From positions 868,001 to 932,000 of the forward strand of contig NW_027043819.1 in NCBI RefSeq assembly GCF_037102585.1: 64,000 nt of DNA. Reading direction: 5' to 3'. This document shows positions 12,341 through 21,746 of this stretch, in pieces; the first letter of the stretch is position 1; every line of letters starts with the position of its first letter. The stretch comes from Saccharomycopsis crataegensis (Eukaryota; Ascomycota; Saccharomycetes; Ascoideales; Saccharomycopsidaceae). A program made the translations under genes and the position numbers. The notes beneath the pieces are model-generated. The model saw only the letters and a list, made by a program, of their open reading frames with translations, had not been told where the DNA came from and searched no databases.

Positions 12341-12714
12341 TTTAAAAAGTATAGGCGCTGTAGTGAAGAACTTTTTTTTAGTTGACGCTCTTTTTTTCTT
12401 GTAAAAATTCTTTGGATTCACCAACTTTTATACAAGAATAAATTTCCAGTTTTCTGTTTGTTTTGTTGTTGATAACTATTGTTTTGTCTTTGACAGTATG
12501 CGTTAGGACGCATGTGTATGCAAATATGGCATGTAATGTCCTCACCCCCCTCCAATCAAAATGGGAAACTGAGGAAAACAAAAATGAACTTGACAAATAT
12601 GTATGTATCGAAGATAGAGCATCATCCATCAGAAGGACAAAAAAAAAGAAGAATTTGCTCAAGAACTTTCTTTTTCAACAACTGCAATATCTTAGATAAG
12701 AATTAATACATACG
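12341..12714. other. Divergent promoter of MND1 and the GTS1-like gene
   Basis: The 374 bp contain a palindrome, ATGCGT-TAGG-ACGCAT, at 12498-12513. I do not see a clear meiotic URS1 site. Confidence 0.5.
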
Positions 12715-14337
12715 ATGTCCAAACGTCAACAAATGCGCTCGCGAGACGAGTTGAAGCAGATCATTAACTTGCCAGATAATCGAAATGAATGTGGTGAATG
12801 TAAAACTGCCTTTCCAAGTGAGTATAAAATTGATAGAAAAGAATAGGCGCAATTGTTTATTTGGAATAATATTTTCTTCAAGGTCACGAATTCTATTTAT
12901 ATGCTCAGTGTTGTTTTCAATATTCAAATTATGGAGTATATGATTGGTCGCGAGCGGCGTTTTTATTATTACCTGAAGAATTCATGATATTATCATCCAT
13001 TGTGAAGCCTGTGAAATTTACTAACACTCTGTTTCTTTTAGCATGGGCAAGTTATAGTATTGGAATTTTTCTCTGTGGTCGTTGCGTTTCTTATCATCGT
13101 AAGTTGGGATCTCATATTACCAAAGTCAAATCACTCACCATGGACACTTGGTCCGAGGATCAAATCTCCAATTTACGTCGTATTGGTAACAAAAGGGCGA
13201 GCAAAGCTTGGAATCTGAAGAAAGTTCCATTCCCATTTGATGAGGATGATTCTTCAGCTATTGAAAAATGGTTTCGTGAAAAATATGTCTTGAGGAAGTA
13301 CTGTTCTGATGACCCAAACTTAACGTTGGGCGAGGATGATGCATTTGAAGCTGACGTCCAGGAGAAGCCACGTCGTCGATCTAAAGGAAATGCTTTCTAC
13401 GAATCTGATGAGGATAATGTTGATTATGAGCATAAAAATTCATCTAGTGGAAGGTCAAGACGCACTGGTTCAAGAAATAGATCTTCATCAATTAATAACG
13501 ATGATATGTTTAAAGATGATTTGTACAGCAATACTGGAGGTCAGGATTCTAAGGACTACTATGACAATAATAGTGGAAGGTCCAGTGGCAAATCTTCCCG
13601 GTTTGGGGGTCTCTCCTCCCGGTTCTCAAAACCAAAGTTCATGTCTAGTGGCTCAAAAAAGAAAGACAAATTTGATTCCGAATCGCTTCCTACCTTGACT
13701 GGTCGTAAAATAACTAAATTCGAAGACGAAGTTTTCCATAAAGAAGCCATTAGATTTGCCAAGAAGACGGGAATTAGAGATATTGATTCAATTATCGAAG
13801 CGCTTGTTTTATCCAACGGTGATAATTTTGCTGCATTTGAGATCATCAAGAAATCTAGAAAAAAATCACGTAATAAATCATCATCTTCAAATCCCTCTAA
13901 TGATGATAAGTCAAGAAGTGAAAACAGTAGTGAAAAGAAACCTGCGTTACCTCGACGTACCAATGTCGATAAACCAATTGAAAGTTCTACCGATTGGGCC
14001 GATGGTGACAATCTATTGGAGGATGATAATATCATTGATGTCGCTGATAAAGTATCGCGTCCAGTTGAAGAGCTATTCGATGGCGATGGAGTTCAACAAC
14101 CACAATCTCAGCAAGCTACTGCCATGATTGATCCAAATAGAGGAATAATCTATACTACTCCTGCTCAACCGCAAGCGTTCGTAATGCAACAAACCGGAAA
14201 TCCTTTTGCAACTGTTCAGCAACAGCAGCCAATGATCACTGGTAATCCATTTGCAATGCAGCAACAGCCAATGGCCACTGGTAATCTTTTTTTGATGCAA
14301 CAACAGCAGCCAATGGTTACCGGAAATCCGTTCATGC

Positions 14338-14429
<92 letters not shown>

Positions 14430-14921
14430 ATGTCCGCTACAGGTTTCGGAATTACAAACTCGATATTCACAGGGACTGGCTCCTCTACTCCATCACCTTT
14501 TGGATCACAATCTCAACTACCTTCATTCGGCAACCCTCCAAGTACTGCTACATCATTAACCACTGGTGATGCTGTTAACAATGGAGTTTCTAGTAAACTA
14601 TCTCTTAACCAGTTATCACAATTAAAACAGCAGCAGACCGCTCAAAAACAGCAGGAACAGTTCATGCAGGTGCAACAACAGCAACAAATGTTGCAAGCCC
14701 AAGCTACTGCTATGGCTCAACAACAGCAATTCCAAAACCAATTAGCTCAACAACAACAACAACAACAACAACAACAGACACAGCAGTTCCAACAAACTGG
14801 TTTTGGACAACCTCAGTTCCAACAACAAGTGGCAAACCCATTCCAAATGACCGGTGCCCAGCAGACAGGATTTGGCCAATCACAACAATTTTCATCCCAA
14901 ACACAAAACACTTTTTTCTGA
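12715..14921 (+). CDS. GTS1: ArfGAP protein with UBA domain and Gln-rich NPF tail, GTS1-like
   Basis: Exons 12715..12817 and 13042..14921 encode 660 residues. The 224-nt intron has a GTGAGT donor and a TACTAAC branch site at 13019-13025. Splicing completes a canonical ArfGAP zinc finger C26-x2-C29-x16-C46-x2-C49, followed by the arginine-finger position R54 (VSYHRKLG) and SHITKVKSLTMDTW. A UBA-like helix bundle lies near residues 257-307. The C-terminal half is Gln-rich, with 31 uninterrupted CAA codons (Q467-Q497) and at least four Asn-Pro-Phe motifs, the ligand of EH-domain endocytic proteins. Domain order ArfGAP, UBA, Gln-rich matches S. cerevisiae Gts1, but this protein is much longer than its roughly 400 residues. 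It probably acts at endocytic or Golgi membranes. Confidence 0.85.
14337..14429 (+). repeat. Pure (CAA)31 polyglutamine tract
   Basis: There are 31 CAA codons with no CAG interruption, inside the GTS1-like gene. Pure tracts of this length are prone to slippage, so length may vary between isolates. Confidence 0.95.
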
Positions 14922-15562
14922 ATAGTTCTTCCTTTCTGATATTTGTATTCTTTCACTTCTTTTGATTAACTTACGATAATTAACTTATGATAATTATATA
15001 TATAATTCCCATTCTTTAATAATTCTTTTCTGAATTTCTCCAAAACAAATATTTCTCAAAACTTACAGCACGTTTTTTTTTTCCATTCTTTCACATCAAG
15101 CTTTTTAGTTATTCACTTTATTGTTGTTCTTTTTTGTAGTTCTCTGATAAATAGTAATAATCGACATTTCGTTTAAAAGCTGAGTTTCACATCCAATCCT
15201 ATAATAAGAGAGTCCTAGATGAGAAAATTTAATGCAAATCCACATGGGCAAGAGATAAATTGCAACCACCAGGTTTTATCACACTGTAGCACCACAGTAT
15301 TATTTCAGGTAATTCTTACACCCTAGTAAATTCTAAAGGAAAATGAAGATAATTATTATTTCATGCATGTTGAGTAGGCCTGTGCGGCAAGTGACCGCTG
15401 TTTACATCCGTCCGGGGCTTCTTCTGGTAAGTCTTTGCGCTCTCTTTCTAAGCGCAGACCCCTCAATTTGGCAATGATAATATATATCTAGCAGTATCTT
15501 CTATTTATTTTTTATAATGCTGCTCAAATAGATACGAACTGACTAACTACTACTGTTATAAT
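14922..15562. other. Intergenic region between two plus-strand genes
   Basis: About 640 bp of AT-rich sequence. A forkhead-like TGTTTAC core lies at 15399-15405, within a GC-richer patch about 160 bp before the next ATG. No coding signal is seen. Confidence 0.5.
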
Positions 15563-16957
15563 ATGCAATCAGCTGTTGCCACAGACAAAGACATTGGGGA
15601 TATCAGATCGCCAATCGACATTGATAAGTTATGCAAATTCTTATCGGGTTGTTCCAATTTGAGTTCTAATCCCAAAATCCATCTTGGTCCTTTGAGCTCA
15701 TTATCTATTTCTCTTCCTGTTAAGATTAATCAATTTAAATATGGTCAATCCAATCCCACATACTACATCCAAGACGCAAACCATAACAAATATATCCTCC
15801 GTCGAAAACCTTCTGCCAACTCCAAGTTATTATCCAGAAAAGCTCATAATATCGAACGAGAATTCTGGATTGCATACGATATTGCGAATTTAAACATTAC
15901 TGAGAACTTTTCCATTCCTGTGGCCATGCCTTTGGTACTAGTAGAGGATGAACAGTGTTTAGGTATGGTTTTCTATATTTCTGAGTTTGTCGAAGGTTTT
16001 ATATTTCATGATCCTTCGATGCCAACATTGACGAACTTTGAAAGAGATAAGTGTTGGGAAAGTGTGGTTCAAGTTGCTTCACAAATTCATCAAGTACCGG
16101 TAAGTGGATTGGTCCATTGTTTCCCTCAAAGGGGAAAAGCGCCAAAAGGAAATTTGAATTATTTCCAAAGACAGATCAAATCCTTGGCGGCAATTCATAA
16201 ATTTCAATCTTCTCAATCCAACACCCCTCCAATATACGGTTTTGGAAAACTTTGTGACCTCTTATCTCACAATTGTCCTCCCGATCCTCAATTGCCGGTG
16301 TTAATTCATGGAGATTTCAAGATCGATAACTTTATCTTTGATTTACAAACCTATAGGATTATTGCGGTATTGGATTGGGAATTATGTACCATTGGTAATC
16401 CGATATTCGATTTAGCCAACGCTTTGCAAAACTACTATTTTCCAAGGGCCTTCAATTCTCATTTCTTGGGTATAGATTTGTCACCAGACCCCAAATTTGT
16501 AAATTTAGTGTTGCAGAAATATTATCAGATTGTGTGCAATCTCTGGCCTAGTAATTCAATCACCAAGGACGATGGTAACTTATTCCTATGGATAACTCAG
16601 CCAAGAATGACTACTAACGAAGAATTGAATCACATCAATAATGGATCTTCATCTTTTAACACCTACAAAGATATCATTGGTAGTTTTTACGATTCTCCAT
16701 TGGAGTCCTCCAGTGTTTTGTTCAAGTACTGGATCTCAGCCAAGGCGTTTTCTTGTTTTAGACTATCAGTGATTATTCAAGGAATTCATGCTAGAGTGAT
16801 TAATGGCACAAATAGTAGTGGTTTTGCCGAGAAGTTTTCGGGATCATATGGCGCTTATTCAAAATTGGGGTTATCATTGATGGATGCTGGGATTGACGAG
16901 GGTTGCCTCGGTACCGGTACCGAAAAGGAAAAAATTGATTTCAACCCTAAATTGTGA
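15563..16957 (+). CDS. APH-fold phosphotransferase-like protein (ACAD10/ACAD11 N-terminal type)
   Basis: This 464-residue protein is related to the aminoglycoside-phosphotransferase/choline-kinase-like domain found alone in fungi and bacteria and at the N-terminus of animal ACAD10/11. Visible landmarks are the early motif FKYGQSNPTYYI, the ILRRKP strand (usual ATP-lysine region), the Brenner loop HGDFKIDNF with D251 as predicted catalytic base and N256 as metal ligand, and the DWELCTIG motif with D271 as second metal ligand. All key residues look intact, so it is likely an active small-molecule kinase. The substrate cannot be read from sequence. Animal homologues are linked to 4-hydroxy acid breakdown, which is only a hint. 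There is no clear targeting peptide. Confidence 0.85.
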   Translation: MQSAVATDKDIGDIRSPIDIDKLCKFLSGCSNLSSNPKIHLGPLSSLSISLPVKINQFKYGQSNPTYYIQDANHNKYILRRKPSANSKLLSRKAHNIEREFWIAYDIANLNITENFSIPVAMPLVLVEDEQCLGMVFYISEFVEGFIFHDPSMPTLTNFERDKCWESVVQVASQIHQVPVSGLVHCFPQRGKAPKGNLNYFQRQIKSLAAIHKFQSSQSNTPPIYGFGKLCDLLSHNCPPDPQLPVLIHGDFKIDNFIFDLQTYRIIAVLDWELCTIGNPIFDLANALQNYYFPRAFNSHFLGIDLSPDPKFVNLVLQKYYQIVCNLWPSNSITKDDGNLFLWITQPRMTTNEELNHINNGSSSFNTYKDIIGSFYDSPLESSSVLFKYWISAKAFSCFRLSVIIQGIHARVINGTNSSGFAEKFSGSYGAYSKLGLSLMDAGIDEGCLGTGTEKEKIDFNPKL

Positions 16958-18364
16958 AGTTCGGCCAAAATTGCTAACCTTAATATTTTGCAGGTGTACC
17001 TTTTGATATTTTGCAGATATTCTTGATACTTTAAAGATATGCCTTTTGATATGTGACAGATATACCTTTTGATATTTCTCAATCACCAATATTTTACTCT
17101 TTATCTTGTAGTTACAAAATCGGAACTTTTGAGGGAATTTCTGTAGCGTAATTTTAGGTACGTTTACAAGGTTCTTCGGTAACAATTCCAAACAATGCCT
17201 TCGGGTAAATCTCAGATCTAAAACAAACCGCTTGGTTATTGTAACAGAGAGAAGCACGTGTGGGGCTAACTTCGTGTTTCAGCTGAGGCGCCAGTGCGTA
17301 GCGATTAGATTGGTTATCCATTACCAGTTGAAGCGGATAGATAAATAGTGGTGTAATAAGTTGTTGTGTCAACTTGGCCGGCTCTTGTATCTACAGGTTA
17401 GATAAGATCACAGGACCATAAGATCCTTTGGTAATATAAGCTTCGTTTCATGATAAAGTTTAAACCCCTTTGATATTCCGAGTCGAGAACATCCAGAGTC
17501 AAGAGTTCTAAGAGATCCACAGGATGATCGGCGTTCTCTAGTGCAACAACCATACTACCTTTCAAGGCCTGGATGAAAAAACCAAGCTATTTGTCCTTCA
17601 GCGATTAGCTAGCCGACCCGAACAAGTCCCTTCGGGTACCCAAGCGTCTGTTGATGAAACAAAACAAACCGATGGATCTTTGAAGGGTGACTAATGTGGT
17701 CCCGGATCGGCTGTTGCCGTCCTTGGGGCATCAAGAAGTGTGCACGTATCAGCATTTCCGATGCGGTGGGCACCGCGGTTTTTTTTGGAGGAATTTTTGT
17801 AATAAAAGAGAAATTTACACAGAGTTTTGTCAGACATCCTTCGCCCTTCCCCCAATTTCCGTTTCCACATCAGTCTTCTGGAACCAAGCTCCAGTGGGTA
17901 ATTTATACATTTGCATTTGAAGGCACTTTCAGTTGGCTCCATATATAGCTTGAACCCCAATTGTGTTGTTGGGAACCGGACTGATTTTCCTTGTTCCTTT
18001 TTTACTTGATCATTACAGGTCATAGATTTGTGCTCTGCGACTGTTAGGAAGTTTCATGATTTTGAATGCATTAACAAAAGTAAACGACCTAATATAATTC
18101 ACAAGACTATTATTCTCTTCTTAGGTGGGTTGTGTCCGGAGAGAATATATAAATACATCTATTCAGCTCATTTCATTTATTTGCCAACTTGACGAGGAAG
18201 TCCGAACCTCTGCTCTTTCATAATCTCAAAGGTTTACACTGGTCTTGCCAAATCGCATACGTCCATCCATATATGACCAAGCTCATTTCCCAAACCAACG
18301 TCACCATTATATTTTAGCCCTTGAGGCCACTGTTGTCAAATAATTCCAAATATCAATAATAAAA
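16958..18364. other. Long intergenic region with a degenerate minisatellite
   Basis: About 1.4 kb. The first 130 bp hold the tandem repeat listed separately. The stretch 17100-18060 is richer in GC than its surroundings and carries two loosely matching copies of CCTTCGGGTA...AAAACAAACCG (near 17199 and 17632) and of AGCGATTAG (near 17298 and 17599). A TATA-like stretch (about 18145-18155) precedes the downstream gene. I found no convincing gene. Confidence 0.5.
16977..17085 (+). repeat. Degenerate tandem repeat of about 21-23 bp
   Basis: Around five imperfect units built on CCTTTTGATATTTTGCAGATA begin about 20 bp after the stop of the APH-like gene. The best-matching units start near 16998, 17042 and 17065. 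Confidence 0.6.
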
Positions 18365-20647
18365 ATGCAGCACCCCAATACATATGATATATATGCAAAA
18401 TATAATCCGCCAAAGTATTACGCCAATGGCTCTCCAAGATTAGAACTTCGTTATCTTCTCCGTCTACGTCAAAGTCTTATTGACGAGAACCATTATATCG
18501 TCCTGCAGTTCGAAAGCCAGTTGCATCTAATAAAGATGCGATTTGAAGTGCAGGTTTATTCTTCACAGAGTTGCCTTGAGATTATGATGTTTCATAACAA
18601 GACCTCAGCCAAGAATATGTTGTGGAGATTGAGCGATATTAACAATAAAGAAGAAGAGTACAGTGACATAGTTAATTTCGGGGACGACGGGGAGCATTTT
18701 AACCGTAACGATGTATTAATTGATGTTTTGGGTATCGAATCAGATTTGCTCAACGTGAATATAGATGGAGTATTTAATGAGAATGGCCAGCGGAAGAATT
18801 CAAATAATTCAGACACCAACCGTAAAGGAGTGATATCAGATTCTGGAAATAATGATATTAGAAATGCATATGGTGGTCACCATGATGAAGATTTTATTGA
18901 AGAATTTCGTCAAAAGTTTAAGGATCGGTTAACTGCCCAATTGAAAAGCATCGTCGAATCATCCAACATTGGTAATATAATGAATGCTGATGATTTTATT
19001 TCAAAATTACTGGACGCAACAATTGAAGAATTGGAAAGATATCATGAAGAAAAACAAGCAAGCGACCTCGTTAATCCAGTTAATGAAACTGGGGCGAATA
19101 ATAATACCAATTTATCATCACCACATCAAACCCCACCTAGATCAAGATCACTCAACCAGATCTTAAATCCTATTCCCCAGGGTACACAACAAGAATTCGT
19201 ACCGCCTGTACCCCATATGGGACCACAGCCGCCATATCCATCACAACTTACACATCCTCCACAACTTCTACATCCACCATATTCATCCCGTACGTCACAT
19301 CCATCACATCCTCCACATCTAACACAAGAGCAGCAGCCTCTAAAACCCTCACAACTTCTACAACCTCCGCAGCTACCACAAGAGCAGCAGCAACTACCTA
19401 CACAACCACCACAACTATCACAACCACCACATTCACAAACTCTTAGTGTTTCAGAGACTCAAAAAAATAAAGAACGTTCCACAAAGATTCCTATCTCCAA
19501 AATTGTCAGCCAAAACGGTAATTTCGAAGATTATTTGCAGAAAAGCAGAAACCCTCCGGCTATTGAATCTTGGAGCACTCCAGAAGCTGCCAATGATTAT
19601 AATAATAATGGCTCCACCGTCAACAATTATAACTTTAATGCTAACTCCACTTCGGATTCAACAAGCAAGAAAAGACCATATTCAATGCTTCGTATATCAT
19701 CAATGTTGAATTCTGACCCTGTGAATGCACTAGATGAGGAAGTTAAGGAATTGGAGGATTTCTTTACCAGCGAGGAGGATGATTATGAGGAAATAGAAGA
19801 GACAGGAACTCGGGATACGGAATCTTGGCGTGCTCCGGATAATTCAAGTTATGGTGATTATGACGATGATGGCAATACTACCTCAAACTCATTAGGGAAG
19901 GATCAAAAATCAATCGATTCAGCGGCTGATGAACCAGGTAATTCATCTACAACGGATGGAATTAGACCTTCTAATCAAATAAATTCTATTCCATCAATAA
20001 ATTCTATTCCATCAATAAATCCTATTCCTTCAATCAATCCTATCCGATCAATAAGTTCTATTCGACCAATAAGTTCTATTCCAACAATAATGGAAGCTGG
20101 AAACGACAATGGTAAAGGAAATTTGCCCATCATTTCTACTCCACCAGCGTCGTCATCTTCTAACATTGACATGCAGAAAGCCGCAGAAAATGGGGAGCTT
20201 AGTTATATTACCGAAGATGCGAGGGATCCTCAAAATATTGTGGAAATTGATGGTATTCAAGTGGCCAATGGTCCGGAATACCTTGAACTTATTCCTAAAA
20301 ATTTCAAGCCTCGTTCAAGAAAGGACCCTAACAAGTATTGTTCGACAACCATACTCACTAAAGATCCTTTGGATCTTCGATTATGTCCAATTTGTGGTCG
20401 GAAGTTTTATAGAGCAGAACATTTAAAGAGACATTTGACCTCGGTGCATAGCTTGGAGAAACCTTTTGAGTGTGACAGCTGCGGAAAGAAGTTCACTAGA
20501 AAAGATAATTTAAATCAGCATCAAAAGAGAAAACATGGTAAAATAATAAGAAGAGAACCTAGATCTAGATCTAGAGGAACAGAAGGTCCATTAACCACTC
20601 CCCCATCATCTTCATCCTTTTCATCATTTCAACTTGATCAAAATTGA
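18365..20647 (+). CDS. C2H2 zinc-finger transcription factor with two C-terminal fingers
   Basis: This 760-residue protein has fingers at about C674-H695 ([17 protein letters not shown]) and C703-H724 ([17 protein letters not shown]), joined by a SLEKPFE linker and followed by a basic tail. The finger pair resembles the Msn2/Msn4/Com2 group and so resembles the factor encoded at 7470-10844. The middle is low in complexity: a Pro/Gln/His-rich stretch (about residues 250-360), an acidic segment near 455-480, and a serial INSIPSI-type repeat of about 45 residues near 540-578. It is likely a nuclear DNA-binding regulator, but its orthologue in model yeasts cannot be named. The start ATG follows an AAAAATG context and a TATA-containing promoter. 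Confidence 0.85.
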   Translation: MQHPNTYDIYAKYNPPKYYANGSPRLELRYLLRLRQSLIDENHYIVLQFESQLHLIKMRFEVQVYSSQSCLEIMMFHNKTSAKNMLWRLSDINNKEEEYSDIVNFGDDGEHFNRNDVLIDVLGIESDLLNVNIDGVFNENGQRKNSNNSDTNRKGVISDSGNNDIRNAYGGHHDEDFIEEFRQKFKDRLTAQLKSIVESSNIGNIMNADDFISKLLDATIEELERYHEEKQASDLVNPVNETGANNNTNLSSPHQTPPRSRSLNQILNPIPQGTQQEFVPPVPHMGPQPPYPSQLTHPPQLLHPPYSSRTSHPSHPPHLTQEQQPLKPSQLLQPPQLPQEQQQLPTQPPQLSQPPHSQTLSVSETQKNKERSTKIPISKIVSQNGNFEDYLQKSRNPPAIESWSTPEAANDYNNNGSTVNNYNFNANSTSDSTSKKRPYSMLRISSMLNSDPVNALDEEVKELEDFFTSEEDDYEEIEETGTRDTESWRAPDNSSYGDYDDDGNTTSNSLGKDQKSIDSAADEPGNSSTTDGIRPSNQINSIPSINSIPSINPIPSINPIRSISSIRPISSIPTIMEAGNDNGKGNLPIISTPPASSSSNIDMQKAAENGELSYITEDARDPQNIVEIDGIQVANGPEYLELIPKNFKPRSRKDPNKYCSTTILTKDPLDLRLCPICGRKFYRAEHLKRHLTSVHSLEKPFECDSCGKKFTRKDNLNQHQKRKHGKIIRREPRSRSRGTEGPLTTPPSSSSFSSFQLDQN
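19980..20096 (+). repeat. In-frame short tandem repeat (Ile-Asn/Ser-Pro/Ser-Ile)
   Basis: A unit of about 18-21 bp coding for variants of INSIPS is repeated about seven times within the C2H2 gene. Confidence 0.75.
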
Positions 20648-21746
20648 AGAGATAGATGACACCTTTTTCTAGATTTTGTTTTTTTCATTCCTTCATTTTT
20701 TTTTTTCAATTGTTTTAATTTTTTTTATTATTACTATTATTATTATACATATATACATATTATTGGTTTCTGATAAATATCTGTTCTGGTTTTGTTTTTC
20801 CCCCGTTTCATTTCGATAATTATTATTTAATTTTCCCCTCCCTCTCCTCCCCCTCTTATTGATTTTTTTTTTTTTTATTTTTTTTTTTTTTCGTTGTTTG
20901 ATATTGATTTAGGGTGCTTTATTTTTGATGAGTGAATCACTTCTATGAATATAATGAATTATGCCAATTTGCTTCTTTAAATATTGAATTGGGCGGAGGA
21001 AAATAATACACAAAAAAAAAAAAAAAGTAAAGAAATCAATATTTGTGATATATTTCCACCACAAAATCAGACTTCTATTTTCCATTATCGCGGATCTGGA
21101 TAAAATTTTTGAAAGTACCAAAATAGAAAATTGTCATTGATGTATTTAAAACTCTACATGGCTTCTAGTACTCCACCAAATAGTATAGCATAATATAAGA
21201 AGAATCACAAAAAAAAAAAGAAAAAAAGAAAAAAAGAAAAAAGAAAGCCATACTGGTTAAAGTAGTTCACAAACTTGGCATAACCAGTTTAGCCAGTATC
21301 ACTAGCATTGATAGTTCTGATGGTATCAATAGTACAAGAATAATAATTTCCATATTTGGCATTAACACTTTCTCACAATTAAACCTTTTATTGTTTGATC
21401 ATTACAAATCACTTTGCACTCTAATCTCACCATTTAACGTACAAAAACAAAAATATAAACAAAAATTTAACAACATTAAAAAATAGAAAAAAATAAATAA
21501 AAGAAAAACAGAAATGAATCCAGAAAAATTGACATAATGTTAGAGGTGGGGGAAAAACTCGTTTAGCGTTAGAATCTGTTATTAAAAAGACCATGATCAT
21601 CAAAAAGGTCTAATGCGGGAGGGAATTAGTCAGAATAAAGAAAGAGAGAGAAAGAAAAAAAAATGCCATTATTATTGCGAGTTGGTGCTTAAGCCCGTAT
21701 CAAAACAAACAAGAAAGAGAAAACTTGACCCCCACTCTTTTATGGC
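20648..21746. other. Convergent intergenic region
   Basis: About 1.1 kb of very T/A-rich DNA between the C2H2 gene and EPS1, with T runs at about 20865-20892 and A-rich runs at about 21209-21245. No gene is seen. Confidence 0.6.

Noticed and set aside
14073-14470. Poly-Leu and poly-Cys frames opposite the CAA tract
   Set aside because: They are antisense shadows of the polyglutamine repeat in the GTS1-like gene.
17691-18023. 110-codon minus-strand frame with an ATG
   Set aside because: It lies in the orphan GC-shifted stretch, overlaps other frames of similar length and shows no domain.
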